Position numbers and translations under genes: made by a program. From positions 1-5,867 of the forward strand of contig SKKI01000328.1 of the NCBI GenBank assembly GCA_007121565.1: a DNA stretch of 5,867 bases, read 5' to 3'. Below the pieces are notes generated by a model. The model made no database searches. It saw only the letters and a list, made by a program, of their open reading frames with translations, and had not been told where the DNA came from. Below, piece by piece: positions 1 to 5,581 of this stretch. This DNA comes from Phycisphaerae bacterium. GTDB taxonomy: Bacteria; Planctomycetota; Phycisphaerae; Sedimentisphaerales; Anaerohalosphaeraceae. Each line of letters begins with the position of its first letter. Position 1 is the first letter of the stretch.

Positions 1-256
1 CCTCAAGCACGGTTTTTTGTCCGTCAAAGACCGGTTCCTGCGGCAGATACCCGACTTTCAGGTCTCCGGCAAGGGTCAGGCGGCCGGTATCCGGTGTCTC
101 TGTGCCCAGGATCATGCGCAGCAGCGTGGTCTTGCCGCACCCGTTGGGGCCGATCAAGCCGACTTTCTGTCCGGCGTACAGATGCAGATTCAGCCCGGAA
201 AAAACTACTTCCGGGCCAAAGGTCTTGTGGATATCATGAAATACAGCCAGCGCCAT
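1..256 (-). CDS. ABC-F type ATP-binding protein, N-terminal 85 residues (partial)
   Basis: The start ATG is at 256-254 and the reading frame runs off the left edge, so only 85 residues are visible. They form the beginning of an ABC nucleotide-binding domain. The Walker A motif GPNGCGKTT is at residues 36-44, and a Q-loop-like YLPQE is at about 70-74. The opening, MALAVFHDIHKTFGPEVVF, goes straight into the ATPase fold with no membrane segment. This is typical of ABC-F proteins (Uup, EttA, YheS and resistance types), which are soluble, have two ATPase domains and act at the ribosome. An in-frame stop lies eight codons upstream and no better start exists in between. The ribosome-binding site is weak. 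The signature motif, Walker B and second domain are outside the window, so an ordinary transporter ATPase subunit is not excluded. The family call is an inference from the N-terminus. Confidence 0.85.
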   Translation of the reverse strand, partial: MALAVFHDIHKTFGPEVVFSGLNLHLYAGQKVGLIGPNGCGKTTLLRMILGTETPDTGRLTLAGDLKVGYLPQEPVFDGQKTVLE

Positions 257-309
257 GGGTTCACTGTCATCGAAATCGCATTAACAGCAGCAGTCCTGCC
301 ACTGACAGC

Positions 310-338
310 AGTATAAAATAACAGCACCCGCATAGCAA
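310..338 (-). promoter_or_regulatory. Probable promoter of the ABC-F gene
   Basis: Read on the minus strand, a -35 box TTGCTA (338-333) is followed by a 17-base spacer and a -10 box TATACT (315-310). These match the sigma70 consensus at 4 of 6 and 5 of 6 positions with ideal spacing. Transcription would start near 303, giving a leader of about 47 bases before the ATG at 256. No other strong candidate lies closer to the gene. Confidence 0.55.
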
Positions 339-435
339 ATAAAGTTTTGGGCGCAGAACCCCCGAAACCTGACAAACAAGACAGGACTTAAAGCCAATAA
401 GCGGGTTACCTGCCCATCACGCATACTTTTTTACT

Positions 436-464
436 TTGACAACAATTCCATGGCCTGCTACAAT
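436..464 (+). promoter_or_regulatory. Strong sigma70-type promoter for the lipoprotein-cdaA operon
   Basis: A perfect -35 box TTGACA (436-441), a 17-base spacer and a -10 box TACAAT (459-464, 5 of 6) form the best promoter in the window. Transcription would start near 471, leaving a leader of about 50 bases before the lipoprotein ATG at 523. With no clear terminator between the following genes, this promoter probably drives the lipoprotein, cdaA and the CdaR-like gene together. Confidence 0.8.
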
Positions 465-522
465 AACAATGCGACGTGATGGCTTTATTTTTCTGGTACA
501 GTAATTGTAAAGGAATTTGCAG

Positions 523-741
523 ATGATGAAAACATTCGTAAAGACAAAAGTGCTGGGGATGCTTGTGCTCATGGCCGCAATCATGCTGGCCGGCTGCAGC
601 ACCCGCGGGATGACCGCCGCGGAGGTGAACCAGCGGCATTACCGGACAATCCAGAACGACTGGTGGCAAATTCAGGATGACATCGACTCGATTTTCATGC
701 TTGAAAGACCCAGCCGATTGAGCAGGCAGATGGTGCGATGA
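523..741 (+). CDS. Small lipoprotein of unknown function, 72 residues
   Basis: The ATG at 523 is chosen because an AAGGA ribosome-binding site (510-514) lies eight bases ahead of it. A TTG at 517 and a second ATG at 526 are in frame but worse spaced. The N-terminus is a classic lipoprotein signal: a basic stretch (K3, K7, K9), a hydrophobic core (residues 10-22) and the lipobox LAGC with Cys25 as the lipidation site. The mature protein would be only about 48 residues, polar and probably helical, with a DWWQIQDDIDSIF segment and a LERPSRLSRQ tail. I recall similar short lipoproteins from Phycisphaerae-type planctomycetes but cannot verify this. It sits 75 bases upstream of cdaA on the same strand behind a strong promoter, so it is probably co-transcribed. 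An envelope role is likely from lipidation; the specific function is unknown. Confidence 0.85.
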   Translation: MMKTFVKTKVLGMLVLMAAIMLAGCSTRGMTAAEVNQRHYRTIQNDWWQIQDDIDSIFMLERPSRLSRQMVR

Positions 742-749
742 CCCGATGA

Positions 750-803
750 CCTGGAATTTGTCGATTGAAAACAGGTATAATGTAAGCAGTAACGTATTCC
801 AGG
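750..803 (+). repeat. 8-bp inverted repeat overlapping the cdaA ribosome-binding site
   Basis: CCTGGAAT at 750-757 and ATTCCAGG at 796-803 are perfect inverted copies separated by 38 bases. The right arm includes the AGG of the AGGCAGAG sequence that serves as the cdaA ribosome-binding site, and the loop contains the TATAAT at 776-781. In RNA started upstream, the arms could pair and hide the ribosome-binding site. The match is directly visible; any regulatory role is inferred. Confidence 0.55.
776..781 (+). promoter_or_regulatory. Possible -10 box of an internal cdaA promoter
   Basis: A perfect TATAAT lies 36 bases ahead of the cdaA start codon. No good -35 box stands at 16-18 bases upstream (the best, TGGAAT at 18, matches 3 of 6), and there is no TG extension. 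If used, transcription would start near 788, after the left arm of the surrounding inverted repeat, giving an mRNA whose ribosome-binding site cannot be masked by it. Confidence 0.35.
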
Positions 804-816
804 CAGAGATGTATTC

Positions 817-1677
817 TTGAATGCGATTCTTGATTACTTACAGGGAATCAGCTTTTATGAACGACTGATTGTTGTGGCCGAGTTGCTCCTGATTGGGGTA
901 TTTGTGTATGCGGTCATCAATTTTCTCCAGGGCACACGCGGCGAACGTCTGTTTCGGGGGATGATTTTCATTCTGGTCGTCGGTTCGCTGGTGCTGAATT
1001 TGGTGGTTAAAACATTCGGGATGGAGCGAGTCGCCTTTTTGTACGGCGGCTTTATGATCGCCGTGCTGGCGATCGGGGTGATCGCGTTTCAGCCGGAAAT
1101 TCGACGCGCGTTGATTCGTATCGGCCAGACGCGGCTTTTTACCACCAGCTCCTCGCTGCAATTGAGCCGCAGCGTTGAGCAGATTATTACCGCGGTCGGG
1201 TCTATGGCTTCCAGTCGCACCGGTGCGATTATCGTGATTCCCCAGCAAGTCGGTTTGGGTGAGTTTATCGAGACCGGCGTGCGGATTGACGCGCGCGTGA
1301 CAGCCGAGCTCATCGAAACCATTTTCCACGACGGATCGCCGCTGCATGACATGGCGATGGTGATTCAGGGCGACCGGATTGTTGCTGCGCGGGTCCAGCT
1401 TCCGCTGGCCGAGGGCGGAGCGACGGTCGGGCGGCAATTGGGCTCACGCCACCGCGCGGCCATTGGTGTGTCCAACAGCTCCGATGCGATCGTCATCGTT
1501 GTCAGTGAGGAAACAGGGATTGTCTCGTTGGCGATGAACGGCTCGCTGATTCGCAACATCTCCGAGTCGCAGCTTCGCCGTCATTTAACCACCGCGCTGG
1601 TCGAGACCACGCCGCTGCTGGAAAAACTGGGCCGCCTCCAGAAGGATGACCAGGACACCCTGAGCGTTGAGGGTTAG
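817..1677 (+). CDS. cdaA: Membrane diadenylate cyclase CdaA (DacA)
   Basis: CdaA condenses two ATP into cyclic di-AMP, a second messenger for potassium, osmotic and cell-wall homeostasis in the bacteria where it has been studied. The 286 residues match the family's size and order. Three N-terminal membrane helices lie at about 14-36, 46-66 and 72-90, followed by a cytoplasmic DAC domain at about 110-250. Visible motifs are RTGAIIVIP (134-142), SPLHDMA (174-180), the ATP-binding RHR (211-213) within LGSRHRAAIG, and SEETG (230-234). The usual DGA motif reads Asp178-Met179-Ala180, which is unusual. The start is TTG at 817: the in-frame stop at 790 leaves no ATG before the first helix, and AGGCAGAG (801-808) is a plausible ribosome-binding site. 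An ATG at 821 is out of frame. The CdaR-like gene follows after five bases. The family call is secure; full activity is less so because of Met179. Confidence 0.96.
   Translation: MNAILDYLQGISFYERLIVVAELLLIGVFVYAVINFLQGTRGERLFRGMIFILVVGSLVLNLVVKTFGMERVAFLYGGFMIAVLAIGVIAFQPEIRRALIRIGQTRLFTTSSSLQLSRSVEQIITAVGSMASSRTGAIIVIPQQVGLGEFIETGVRIDARVTAELIETIFHDGSPLHDMAMVIQGDRIVAARVQLPLAEGGATVGRQLGSRHRAAIGVSNSSDAIVIVVSEETGIVSLAMNGSLIRNISESQLRRHLTTALVETTPLLEKLGRLQKDDQDTLSVEG
1669..1673 (+). promoter_or_regulatory. Ribosome-binding site of the CdaR-like gene, inside the end of cdaA
   Basis: GAGGG lies nine bases before the ATG at 1683, within the last codons of cdaA. This fixes the downstream start and suggests coupled translation of the two proteins. 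Confidence 0.6.
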
Positions 1678-1682
1678 TCGAT

Positions 1683-2708
1683 ATGTCTGACAAAACGAAA
1701 AAAATCTTAGGCGTCATTTTTTTGACCGCTTTGATCTGGGCCTGGGCATATCTGTCCCTGGAACGGCAGATACCCCTGTGGGGCACAATCGAACTGTCCC
1801 CGGCGGCCGGGCCTGAATTTCTGGTTACCTTCGGCGACGGCGCAAGCACCTCATTTCCGGTGAAGCTGACCTTTAAGGGGCCGCCGGCTAAAGTCAGCGA
1901 GATCGAGCGTCAGTACCGGGCGGCTATCATGGACCCGCTGCACGATAAGCTGGTGTATTATTATATGCCCCAGGAGTTCGGCCACACAACAACCCAGACC
2001 TACACGCTGGATGTCATGGAGTTTATCCGCCAAAGCCCGGCCTATCGGGAGATGGGGTTGACGCTGGAGGCCAGCGAGCCGATGCGCCTCGAGGTGAATG
2101 TGGAGGTCTTGACACCCAGGCTGCTCGATGTGACATGTATTGATGAGAGCGGCGCCCCGCTGCCGGCTGCTGAGCTGCAGCCCGGCCAGGTTGAGATGTA
2201 CGTCCGTCCCGAGTATGCCGGCCCGGCCTATGTCCGGCTGTCCGGCCAGCAGATCGCCGCCGCCCGCCACAGTCCGATTCACCAGCGCCCCTTTGTGGAT
2301 TTTGAGCCGCCCGGCCTGCGCCGCACCGCCGCACAGGAGGTGCGCATTTCACTGCCGGCGACCGAACAGCTCAACGAGTATCCCTTTCAGCCGCAGAGCA
2401 TCGGTTTTATCTTCAGCCGAAACTCTACCATCCCGGGGCGCTATCGCATCGACATTGAAAACGAAAGCGACCTGCGCACGATTCATTTCCGCGCGACCGA
2501 GGCCGCCTTTGAGGCCTATCGCCGGCGCCGACACCATTTGTTGATTGAGGTTCGCGAGGAAGATGCCGCACTGGAGGAGATCCCCCCGCGCGAGGTGATC
2601 TTTAACTTCCCGCCCGAATTCGTGCGCAATGGCCACATCGAAGCGACCTCGTCCCGCACCGCCGTGATCCGCCTGGTTCCAATCACAGCAGCGGCCCCGG
2701 ACGGATAG
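1683..2708 (+). CDS. CdaR/YbbR-like membrane-anchored protein
   Basis: This 341-residue protein has a short basic N-terminus (MSDKTKK), one hydrophobic anchor at about 8-25 and a large polar remainder. That is the topology of CdaR, an anchored protein with extracytoplasmic YbbR domains that binds CdaA and modulates its activity. The segment FPVKLTFKGPPAKVSEIE (58-75) resembles a YbbR repeat strand and turn. A second beta-rich stretch at about 134-225 and a third at about 236-333 could be further, diverged repeats. It starts five bases after cdaA, with its ribosome-binding site inside cdaA, so the two are surely one transcription unit. Assignment rests mainly on topology and position; sequence resemblance to YbbR is weak, so I give no symbol. 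The C-terminus, about 285-333, contains VREEDAALEEIPPREVIFNFP. The usual glmM does not follow; a convergent serpin gene does. Confidence 0.7.
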   Translation: MSDKTKKILGVIFLTALIWAWAYLSLERQIPLWGTIELSPAAGPEFLVTFGDGASTSFPVKLTFKGPPAKVSEIERQYRAAIMDPLHDKLVYYYMPQEFGHTTTQTYTLDVMEFIRQSPAYREMGLTLEASEPMRLEVNVEVLTPRLLDVTCIDESGAPLPAAELQPGQVEMYVRPEYAGPAYVRLSGQQIAAARHSPIHQRPFVDFEPPGLRRTAAQEVRISLPATEQLNEYPFQPQSIGFIFSRNSTIPGRYRIDIENESDLRTIHFRATEAAFEAYRRRRHHLLIEVREEDAALEEIPPREVIFNFPPEFVRNGHIEATSSRTAVIRLVPITAAAPDG

Positions 2709-2735
2709 ACCGCTCAGCTTGGCGCTGTGAGTAAA

Positions 2736-3971
2736 TTACGCGCCATCCTGTGTCGGATCGGCCAGGCGGCCCAGGAACAGGATGCTGCCAGTGGCGTTGT
2801 CTTTGATCAGGAAGATAAACGGGCGGTCGGCGCGGAATATCGGCGGCTGGAGGAGGGACCTTGATGTGATGCCGACGATGACGCCTGTGGCGGCAGCGGC
2901 TTCGGTGCCTTCTTCGTTGACCTCGACAAACGCCTTGTGCAGCACATCGGAAATAAACAGCTCACGGGTGCCGTCCATGCCGGAAAAGTTCGCGTTTTCC
3001 GTGAAGGCATCCGGCATTCCCATCGCCGAGAGCGTGTCGCTAAGCCCGAACTGTGAGGTGATTTCAAACCGCGGCAGATAGACGATGACCTCGCGCTGTC
3101 GCATCTGCTGCTGCCATCGGCTCAGGTTCTCGGCGTTCAGCTTTGCCTCCAGCGCCGCCAGGCCGTCAGCTTTGTCGGGCAGCAGCACCAGCATACTCAG
3201 CGCCTTGCCTTTGTAGGGCAGCTCGAGGATCTGCAGCGTATCGGTCTGCGCATACCGGAAGTCATCCTGCTGGTGCATCAACGGGGCCTTGACCGTCTTG
3301 TCGGGCGAAACGGTAAAGTCCGCCTCCTGCGTCTTGTCGGGGTCAAACTGCTGCGCCCAGTCGCCCTTGAAGTAGATCGCGTTGGTCAGCACCAGTCGCG
3401 TAAGCCTGTGCACGGCGCCTTCGGGAATCAAATCCTCAATCTTGCCCTCGGTCTGCCGGGCGACCCAATCGTTGATCCTCTGGCGGGACGGCTCGGTTTG
3501 CCGGACAAAATCCACCCGTTCAAGCGCTGCCTCGTAATGCGCCGAGACCAGCCCAAGATACGTCGCCAGGAACTCATAATCCTGCTGCAGCCACAAGGCA
3601 TTGGCCACGGACAAGTCGTAGTCCCCTGCCTCCGCCTGCCGGTTGATCTGCTTGATCAGATACCCAAAGGCTCCATGCAGATGCGCTTGCGGCAGCGAGA
3701 AATTCAGGGCCTGGGCCATCTGCTCGGCGGTTTGCTCCTGTGCGCCGGCATAGGTCATCGCCAGTGCCGTGGAGATGCTGTACGGCGAAAGGAACAGGTT
3801 GCCCGGCTCATTTTTCAACTGCGCGTACAGGTCAAAGGCAAACGCGGTGTTGTCGCGGACAAGCTGTTCGGTGTGTTCAGGGTATTCGGGGTACTCGGGC
3901 GGCATGTCACATCCTTTGGCCGAAAATGCGACCAGCAAAACACTCATCAGGACAAAATTTATCATCTTCAT
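2736..3971 (-). CDS. Serpin family serine protease inhibitor, exported
   Basis: Serpins trap proteases irreversibly: cleavage of an exposed loop lets it insert into the central sheet. The 411-residue protein has a hydrophobic export signal (residues 4-18) ending in AKGC (Cys21), a Pro/Glu-rich spacer (24-33), then the full serpin fold from about 36 to 405. Recognisable parts are NLFLSPYSISTALAMTYAGA (58-77), TNAIYFKGDW (196-205), the hinge EEGTEAAAAT (353-362), and FRADRPFIFLI (379-389), which fits the serpin signature. The small alanine-rich hinge residues predict a true inhibitor. Counting from the hinge puts P1 at Thr369; Arg371-Ser372 and Leu373 are other options. The ATG at 3971 is chosen because GAGGAG sits seven bases upstream; a longer form would add 23 residues ahead of the signal peptide. 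The protein is probably periplasmic or surface-attached. Its target protease is unknown, and it has its own promoter. Confidence 0.96.
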   Translation of the reverse strand: MKMINFVLMSVLLVAFSAKGCDMPPEYPEYPEHTEQLVRDNTAFAFDLYAQLKNEPGNLFLSPYSISTALAMTYAGAQEQTAEQMAQALNFSLPQAHLHGAFGYLIKQINRQAEAGDYDLSVANALWLQQDYEFLATYLGLVSAHYEAALERVDFVRQTEPSRQRINDWVARQTEGKIEDLIPEGAVHRLTRLVLTNAIYFKGDWAQQFDPDKTQEADFTVSPDKTVKAPLMHQQDDFRYAQTDTLQILELPYKGKALSMLVLLPDKADGLAALEAKLNAENLSRWQQQMRQREVIVYLPRFEITSQFGLSDTLSAMGMPDAFTENANFSGMDGTRELFISDVLHKAFVEVNEEGTEAAAATGVIVGITSRSLLQPPIFRADRPFIFLIKDNATGSILFLGRLADPTQDGA

Positions 3972-3978
3972 TTTAACG

Positions 3979-3984
3979 CTCCTC
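3979..3984 (-). promoter_or_regulatory. Serpin ribosome-binding site
   Basis: GAGGAG on the minus strand, seven bases before the ATG at 3971, is a strong ribosome-binding site. It decides the start in favour of the form that begins directly with the signal peptide. Confidence 0.85.
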
Positions 3985-4005
3985 ATGTTAAACAGGGTTC
4001 CCCAT

Positions 4006-4034
4006 ATTTTAACAGGCCGGCGGCTGTCGCTCAA
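4006..4034 (-). promoter_or_regulatory. Probable serpin promoter, extended -10
   Basis: On the minus strand, TTGAGC (4034-4029) and TAAAAT (4011-4006) are separated by 17 bases. A TGT directly before the -10 box makes it an extended type. Transcription would start near 3999, giving a leader of about 28 bases. It lies downstream of the der terminator, so the serpin can be expressed independently of der. Confidence 0.6.
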
Positions 4035-4051
4035 GGGCAAAAAAGACGATC

Positions 4052-4076
4052 AAAAAAAACAGCAGCCGCACACGGC
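4052..4076 (-). terminator. Probable intrinsic terminator after der
   Basis: On the minus strand, GCCG (4076-4073), a TGTG loop and CGGC (4068-4065) form a short GC stem. TGCTG and then eight consecutive T (4059-4052) follow. It lies 64 bases past the der stop. The stem is only four pairs and is separated from the T tract by five bases, so efficiency is uncertain. A second T6 run (4044-4039) follows. CGGC also belongs to a competing 7-bp pairing between 4063-4069 and 4020-4026. Confidence 0.5.
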
Positions 4077-4115
4077 AGTTACTCTTGCAAAGAACGTTGG
4101 TTCACCATGCGGCAC

Positions 4116-4143
4116 ATTATAAACACCGGCGATACGCCTTCAA
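4116..4143 (-). promoter_or_regulatory. Possible second promoter overlapping the der stop codon
   Basis: On the minus strand, TTGAAG (4143-4138), a 16-base spacer and a perfect TATAAT (4121-4116) form a plausible sigma70 promoter whose -35 box contains the der stop codon (4142-4140). Transcription from near 4109 would meet the terminator at 4076-4052 after about 55 bases. It could make a short RNA or a leaky distal transcript of the serpin gene. Confidence 0.4.
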
Positions 4144-5480
4144 CGTTTTGACTTTTGGGTTTCATCTTTCTCCGTTCGCTGGCGCAGCAGCAGGCGGATG
4201 GGGACCTCTTCCAGGTCGAGCAGTTCGCCGAGTCGGCTGATCAAAAATCGCTGGTAGGGCTCATCGAACAGGGCCGGGCGGTTGACAAACAGCAGGATGC
4301 TGACCGGGCGGACGGCGACCTGGGTGGCGTAAAAGATTTTCGGTACGCCGCGTTTGGCGCGCGTGCCGATGCGTTCGGCGGTGATGAGGTTAATCGCCTT
4401 GTTGAGGCGGCCGGTGGAGATTTTGGTGCCGGCCTGCTTGAACAGCTCGGCGGCGATATCCAGCACGCTTTGGATGTTTTTGGCGTCTTTGGCGGTGGTA
4501 AAGGCGATCGGGGCGTGCCGCAGGCCGATGAGCACCTTGTCCAGGTACTCGGCATAGTCGTCCGAGCCGGCTTGGTCTTTGGCCAGGTCCCACTTGTTGA
4601 CGATCAGGATGCATGGTTTGAATTCTTCGCGAACAAGATGGCCGAGCTTTTTGTCCACTTGCGAGACCGGCGTGGTGGCGTCTATCATAAACAGCACCAC
4701 ATCGGCCCGGCGGATGCTGCGCAGCGCGCGGGTGTAGCCGTAGTACTCGATGTCGTGGGCCATCTTGCCGACTTTGCGGACGCCGGCGGTGTCGATGATC
4801 AGGTACTGGCGGCCGTCTTTTTCAAACAGCACATCCACCGCGTCCCGGGTGGTGCCGGGCACTTCGCTGACGATGACCCGCTCCTGGCCGACGACGGCGT
4901 TGATGAAGGTGCTTTTGCCGGCGTTGCGCTTGCCGACGATGGCGATATTCATCACCGATTTGGCCGGTTTCTCGGGGGGCAGATGATCCAAGGCCGACTC
5001 GATGCGGTCGAGCAGCTCGGCGCGATTAACCATGTTTTTAGCGGAAATACAGATCGGCTCGCCGTAGCCCAGCCGGATGAATTCGCCGGCTTGGCCAAGC
5101 TGTTTGGGGCTGTCGGCCTTGTTGGCCACCAGCATCACGGCCAGCTCGTGCTTGCGCAGCAGGCGGGCGATCTGGGTGTCCAGCGGCGTGATCCCGTCGC
5201 GGATATCGACCACGAACAGCACCAGATCGGCCTGGCTGATGGCCTGGAAAATCTGGCTTTCGACGTGCTGTTCCAGCGCGTCGCTGTCGACAATGCCGTA
5301 GCCGCCGGTATCGACCAGCTCGAAATAACGCTCGTTGCGGGCCAGAATCGTGCTCACGCGATCGCGCGTCACCCCGGCCGTCGGATCGACGATGCTGATC
5401 AGTTGACCCGACAGCGAGTTGAGCAGACTGCTCTTGCCGACATTCGGCCGGCCGATGATTGCCACCACAGGAAGCGCCAT
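4140..5480 (-). CDS. der: Ribosome-assembly GTPase Der (EngA)
   Basis: Der is an essential cytoplasmic GTPase needed for maturation of the 50S ribosomal subunit. The 446 residues carry its hallmark pair of G domains followed by a KH-like domain. G domain 1 has GRPNVGKS (10-17), GVTRD (36-40), DTGG (57-60), NKAD (120-123) and SAK (146-148). G domain 2 has GKRNAGKS (183-190), GTTRD (209-213), DTAG (230-233) and NKWD (295-298), with a degenerate last loop FTTAK (327-331). The KH-like part spans about 350-435, and the end is a basic tail, KDETQKSKR. The start is ATG at 5480, which places MALPVVAIIGRPNVGKS at the normal N-terminus. An upstream in-frame ATG at 5606 would add 42 unrelated residues and lies ahead of the promoter, so it is rejected. 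GAGAG lies four bases upstream of the start. Nothing indicates loss of function. Confidence 0.98.
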   Translation of the reverse strand: MALPVVAIIGRPNVGKSSLLNSLSGQLISIVDPTAGVTRDRVSTILARNERYFELVDTGGYGIVDSDALEQHVESQIFQAISQADLVLFVVDIRDGITPLDTQIARLLRKHELAVMLVANKADSPKQLGQAGEFIRLGYGEPICISAKNMVNRAELLDRIESALDHLPPEKPAKSVMNIAIVGKRNAGKSTFINAVVGQERVIVSEVPGTTRDAVDVLFEKDGRQYLIIDTAGVRKVGKMAHDIEYYGYTRALRSIRRADVVLFMIDATTPVSQVDKKLGHLVREEFKPCILIVNKWDLAKDQAGSDDYAEYLDKVLIGLRHAPIAFTTAKDAKNIQSVLDIAAELFKQAGTKISTGRLNKAINLITAERIGTRAKRGVPKIFYATQVAVRPVSILLFVNRPALFDEPYQRFLISRLGELLDLEEVPIRLLLRQRTEKDETQKSKR

Positions 5481-5517
5481 AAGACTCTCAAAATAACGGT
5501 TGATTGCTCGATTCGAA

Positions 5518-5536
5518 AATCGGATTATACCCGATT
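5518..5536. repeat. Inverted repeat flanking the der -10 box (possible operator)
   Basis: AATCGG (5518-5523) and CCGATT (5531-5536) are perfect inverted copies seven bases apart. The -10 box of the der promoter (5529-5524) fits exactly between them. The position suits a repressor site, but a 6-bp dyad can occur by chance. Confidence 0.4.
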
Positions 5537-5552
5537 GGCCGGGACTTGAAAA
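5524..5552 (-). promoter_or_regulatory. Probable der promoter
   Basis: On the minus strand, TTTTCA (5552-5547, 4 of 6), a 17-base spacer and a perfect TATAAT (5529-5524) precede der. Transcription would start near 5517, with a leader of about 37 bases. Confidence 0.6.
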
Positions 5553-5581
5553 GGGCCTGTTGCGGGGGGCGTGTCCCGGCC
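5537..5581. repeat. 9-bp inverted repeat in the der / zinc-ribbon intergenic region
   Basis: GGCCGGGAC (5537-5545) and GTCCCGGCC (5573-5581) are perfect inverted copies 27 bases apart. The der -35 box is in the loop. A second pair, AGGGCC (5552-5557) and GGCCCT (5582-5587), overlaps and competes. The region is very GC-rich with several GGCC palindromes, so part of this may be compositional. Confidence 0.5.

Noticed and set aside
17..316. Plus-strand frame opposite the ABC-F start
   Set aside because: It is antisense to a Walker A-containing gene; no ribosome-binding site or domain is visible.
344..368. 8-bp stem GTTTTGGG / CCCGAAAC with one G-T pair
   Set aside because: It lies upstream of both divergent promoters, so it is probably not in a transcript, and it has no T tract.
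742..816. c-di-AMP riboswitch (ydaO type) ahead of cdaA
   Set aside because: The 75-base gap is far too short and shows none of the conserved helices of that class.
838..1437. 199-codon open frame on the minus strand inside cdaA
   Set aside because: It is a shadow of the cyclase coding sequence; its composition (Gln/His/Asn/Arg-rich) is that of a reverse-complemented membrane protein gene.
2709..2735. Hairpin between the convergent CdaR-like and serpin genes (CTCA/TGAG plus GC/GC with a bulge)
   Set aside because: The stem is short and bulged, with no T tract on either strand, so it does not support a terminator call.
3273..4151. 292-codon open frame on the plus strand opposite the serpin
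   Set aside because: It is antisense to a serpin with all family motifs, with no ribosome-binding site or recognisable domain.
4155..5549. 464-codon open frame on the plus strand opposite der
   Set aside because: It is antisense to a fully recognisable Der protein and arises from GC-rich codon use; it has no family motifs.
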